NCBI GenBank assembly: GCA_023412755.1
Contig: JAEZCB010000146.1
Coordinates: forward strand, 1 to 8,910
DNA from: Bacteroidota bacterium
GTDB taxonomy: Bacteria; Bacteroidota; Bacteroidia; Flavobacteriales_F; PHOS-HE28
DNA: 8,910 nt
Direction: 5' to 3'
The notes beneath the pieces are model-generated. The model saw only the letters and a program-made list of their open reading frames with translations, ran no database searches and was not told where the DNA came from. Position numbers and translations under genes: made by a program. Below are positions 6,465 to 8,910 of the stretch, piece by piece (position 1 is the first letter of the stretch; every line of letters starts with the position of its first letter).

Positions 6465-7310
6465 TCAGAAGTTCCAGAGGTCGTGCTCGAATTGGAAGAG
6501 TTGTTCTTTGATCTCCTCGGCCTCGAGCAACGCATCCAGACCCTGACGGTACTCCCCGATGTTGCGATCGTACACGTTGCTCACCTTGGTGATCACGCTG
6601 CTGAACTGGCGCTTCCAGAATATATCCTCGAAGCTCCTGCGCTCGGCATCATTCTGCCGATTGAACACCTCCCAATTGGCGAACACATAACGGCACTCCG
6701 GATAGTAGAGCCAGAAAAGCGTCTTGGGACCGCGGAATTCGCCATCGACCATATCCGCGATCACGGGAGCGATACCGATGATGCGGATATCCATGACGGA
6801 ACGCTGCTTGTCGAAGACCCAGTCCTCCTTGATCTTATAGGAGATGATCTGCTCGGAAGTGACCACGTTCTCAACGATCTGGTCCACCATTTCCCCGGTA
6901 TCCGGATCTTCTGTCTGAAGTGTATCCCGGCTTTCCAGAATGTCGATGATCTCCTGTGTGAGCAGCGGTTTCTTGAACTCGTCACCATCGCCGAGCTTGT
7001 CGTCATAGGCGGTGAGGGAACCATCCACCAGGAGGCCATGTTTGATCACATCGAAAAGACTCTTCCGATCCGTGGTCTCCGCTGTTGGGAAGTACAACGG
7101 ATGATTGATCTTCTCCTTGATGTCGATCTGGCGCCACACGCGGCGCATCCACATCACGTCCGCTTCACGGATGTGTGTGTAAGGCACAACACGTTTGGTC
7201 TTTGTGTGTTCCTTGATATAGGCCCCGTCCAACACGGTCTGGCCGTAAGCCAGGCCACCCATGAGAAGGCTTCCCAGGATCAGCAGCGAAAGGCACAGAC
7301 TTTTTTTCAT
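6465..7310 (-). CDS. gldN: Gliding motility / T9SS protein GldN
   Basis: GldN (PorN) is a periplasmic T9SS component that associates with the lipoprotein GldK to form a ring under the outer membrane, where it is thought to contact the GldM tip. The 281-residue product is near family length. It begins MKKSLCLSLLILGSLLMGG, a clear Sec signal peptide with probable cleavage after AYG (residue 23). Family blocks follow: DVMWMRRVWRQID (51-63), IKEDWVFDKQRS (160-171), the hydrophobic LFWLYYPECRYVFAN (198-212) and the C-terminal FEHDLWNF. The start codon lies 25 nt after the gldM stop, the usual gldM-gldN order, and a strong terminator follows. The opening ATGAAAAAAAGT holds a seven-A run right behind the start codon. 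There is no second gldN-like gene in the window. Confidence 0.95.
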   Translation of the reverse strand: MKKSLCLSLLILGSLLMGGLAYGQTVLDGAYIKEHTKTKRVVPYTHIREADVMWMRRVWRQIDIKEKINHPLYFPTAETTDRKSLFDVIKHGLLVDGSLTAYDDKLGDGDEFKKPLLTQEIIDILESRDTLQTEDPDTGEMVDQIVENVVTSEQIISYKIKEDWVFDKQRSVMDIRIIGIAPVIADMVDGEFRGPKTLFWLYYPECRYVFANWEVFNRQNDAERRSFEDIFWKRQFSSVITKVSNVYDRNIGEYRQGLDALLEAEEIKEQLFQFEHDLWNF

Positions 7311-7335
7311 GGCAGGGTCGATTTGAACATCGAGA

Positions 7336-8910
7336 TCAAGACAACTTCAATGCTAGGGTACCAAGTTTCCTGGTCGTACCATCAGGACCCTTGGCCTTCA
7401 CATTTTCGATCCAGATACGTTGTCCGGTCTTCACTTTGCCGAACATCGCCTTGGCCGTTTCGTTGATGCGGTTGCCTTTGATCGTCTCTTCCTTCACCTC
7501 ACCACCGATCGTGGCGACAACGGTGAATTCCATGACATCGAATTTGAGGTCGAACTCGAAGTTCTCCATCTTGGCGATCACACCCAGGGCAGCATTCAAT
7601 TCTCCGCGCGAGATCGTAGCATCGCCAGGGCCCTTTCCACCGAAGTTGGCCACCGGATCGGGCACGTTCTTCACACGGAACTTAACGCCCTCCATGGCCT
7701 TCTTGGTACCATCGGGATTGGTCACCGTCACACTTACGACGGCTTCGGTGCCCTGTCCTGGCTTCACCGTATAACCGCCATCGCTCGCGGGAGTGATCTG
7801 GCCGTTGGTCATGGACGGCGTAATGTCCTTGGTGCTGTAGCCTGCCACGCTCACCGCCACTGGATTTGGGATACCACGATAGAACACGTTCATCTTCGTA
7901 GGGCTCACCACCAGACTTGGAGCGGCTACTTCGTAAGTAGTGGAGAACAGTTCCACCTGTGGCTCGCCACCGACAGGTGTGAATTTGATGATGCCGTGCA
8001 CGGTGTTCAAACCGGGCTTCGATGCCGGCAGCTCCAATTGGGCTTTCGAACCGATGTTCTCCAGCTTGATCGCATCACCGATGATCTCCTTCTTCACCGA
8101 GTCGATCCGTGCACCGGGACCGGCGATGTACACTTCGGGAGCGTTCTGATCATCGTAGGCACCGAGGAAGATCTCCGCATTGAACTTGCCACCAACGGTG
8201 ACGTAGCTGCTTTGCGGTTTCACGATCGCTTCAAGCTTGTTGAACTTGAAGGAGGTCTTCTCCACATCGCCCATGAGCATGTTCACCACTTCGTTCTCCG
8301 CATTGCGGATATCCGCCTGCATCTTGCTCATGATGGTGATGCCGGCAGCCAGTGGAACGTGGTAGAAGTTGAGGCTTTCCCAGTTCTCCAAGGTGCCGGA
8401 GGCATTCCGCCGGGGCTCGAAGTTGAACAACAGGTCCATGCTGGCCTGTAGGTTCGGGTCCTCGGGCTTCATGCTCTTCACCAGATCGCGGAACTCCTCC
8501 AGCTTCGCACGCAGCTCAGTGGCGGTGTATTCACCTTCCTTGGGCTTGGCGGGTTCACTGCCCACCATCATGTTGGTGATCTCGTTGTAGGCGTCCTTCT
8601 TTTTGATCTTGCCGAGGTTCACGATCGCGGGGTTACCGTTCGCATCCCTCACCACAATGCTGTCAATGGGGATCTTTTCGGTGTCCTTGATCGCACGCAC
8701 CTTCAACGTATCGATATAGCTTACGAGGTCGGCGGCCTTCATCTCCACCTGATGCGCCTTGTCGTAGTTCTCTCCGTACTTCGCACGGTTCTGCGAAGCC
8801 AATCCGCTGAATTGCGCGTAGGTGTCGTCCATCTTCTCACGTAACGTGGCCTTGGTGTTCTCCAGGCCCGTGTTCACCGTTACGAAGCTGTCAAGGATCT
8901 CCTTGGATAC
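7336..8910 (-). CDS. gldM: Gliding motility / T9SS motor protein GldM (5' end cut)
   Basis: This is the canonical GldM, paired with gldN. The frame stays open to the right edge, where it reads VSKEILDSFVT, aligning with residue 28 onward of the second GldM. About 27 N-terminal residues, including the membrane helix and its conserved Arg, therefore lie outside the window; an in-frame GTG at 8877 is not the real start. The 524 visible residues hold the helical periplasmic domain ending in ASGT.ENWES.NFY.VPLAAGI, the two middle beta domains with SPTKMNVFYRG, and a terminal domain with KGNRINETAKAMFGKV and IWIENVKAK. The second domain has an extra stretch (ARIDSVKKEIIGDAIKLENI) absent from the paralog. 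In the known gldKLMN order, gldL and gldK should lie just beyond the edge. The protein couples inner-membrane proton flow to outer-membrane secretion and adhesin movement. Confidence 0.95.
   Translation of the reverse strand, partial: VSKEILDSFVTVNTGLENTKATLREKMDDTYAQFSGLASQNRAKYGENYDKAHQVEMKAADLVSYIDTLKVRAIKDTEKIPIDSIVVRDANGNPAIVNLGKIKKKDAYNEITNMMVGSEPAKPKEGEYTATELRAKLEEFRDLVKSMKPEDPNLQASMDLLFNFEPRRNASGTLENWESLNFYHVPLAAGITIMSKMQADIRNAENEVVNMLMGDVEKTSFKFNKLEAIVKPQSSYVTVGGKFNAEIFLGAYDDQNAPEVYIAGPGARIDSVKKEIIGDAIKLENIGSKAQLELPASKPGLNTVHGIIKFTPVGGEPQVELFSTTYEVAAPSLVVSPTKMNVFYRGIPNPVAVSVAGYSTKDITPSMTNGQITPASDGGYTVKPGQGTEAVVSVTVTNPDGTKKAMEGVKFRVKNVPDPVANFGGKGPGDATISRGELNAALGVIAKMENFEFDLKFDVMEFTVVATIGGEVKEETIKGNRINETAKAMFGKVKTGQRIWIENVKAKGPDGTTRKLGTLALKLS

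Noticed and set aside
6483..7466. 327-codon plus-strand open frame opposite gldN
   Set aside because: It covers gldN and the gldM 3' end in antisense and no domain is recognisable; the sense strand has a signal peptide and family motifs.
7420..8451. 343-codon plus-strand open frame opposite gldM
   Set aside because: Antisense shadow of a clear GldM coding frame; the composition (many His, Asp, Leu) follows from the reverse complement of sense codons and no domain is visible.

Overview
This window appears to come from a Bacteroidota chromosome, most likely a Flavobacteriales-type lineage of moderately high GC. It carries gliding/type IX secretion (T9SS) genes (gldM, gldN), which are restricted to that phylum. 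Two places also carry the phylum's characteristic TAnnTTTG -7 promoter element, and the tRNA gene does not encode CCA, which is common in the phylum. The taxonomy is inferred from gene content and signals, not from a database match.

Layout: every gene I can support lies on the minus strand, so transcription runs from high to low coordinates. From the right edge: (1) gldM, cut by the window edge so its N-terminal membrane anchor is missing, followed 25 nt later by gldN and a strong intrinsic terminator; this is the distal end of a gldKLMN-type T9SS operon. (2) After a gene-free gap of about 210 nt holding a TACCTTTG promoter element, a 641-residue ABC-F ATPase. (3) 74-93 nt later, a second, complete GldM-family gene with no gldL or gldN beside it. 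(4) A single initiator tRNA(fMet) gene with its own promoter and terminator. (5) era and der, two ribosome-assembly GTPases, separated by 6 nt. The last 146 nt at the left edge hold no gene I can support.

How the genes fit together: GldM is the periplasm-spanning rotor shaft that, with GldL, uses proton motive force to drive T9SS and gliding; GldN joins GldK in the outer-membrane-associated ring contacted by the GldM tip. The second GldM keeps the N-terminal helix with the conserved Arg9 and all the recognisable downstream blocks, so it may be an alternative shaft for the same motor or for a different outer partner. The other genes (ABC-F, initiator tRNA, Era, Der) serve translation and ribosome biogenesis. 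No CRISPR array, insertion sequence or phage gene was seen. The most unusual item is the orphan GldM paralog next to the canonical gldMN locus.
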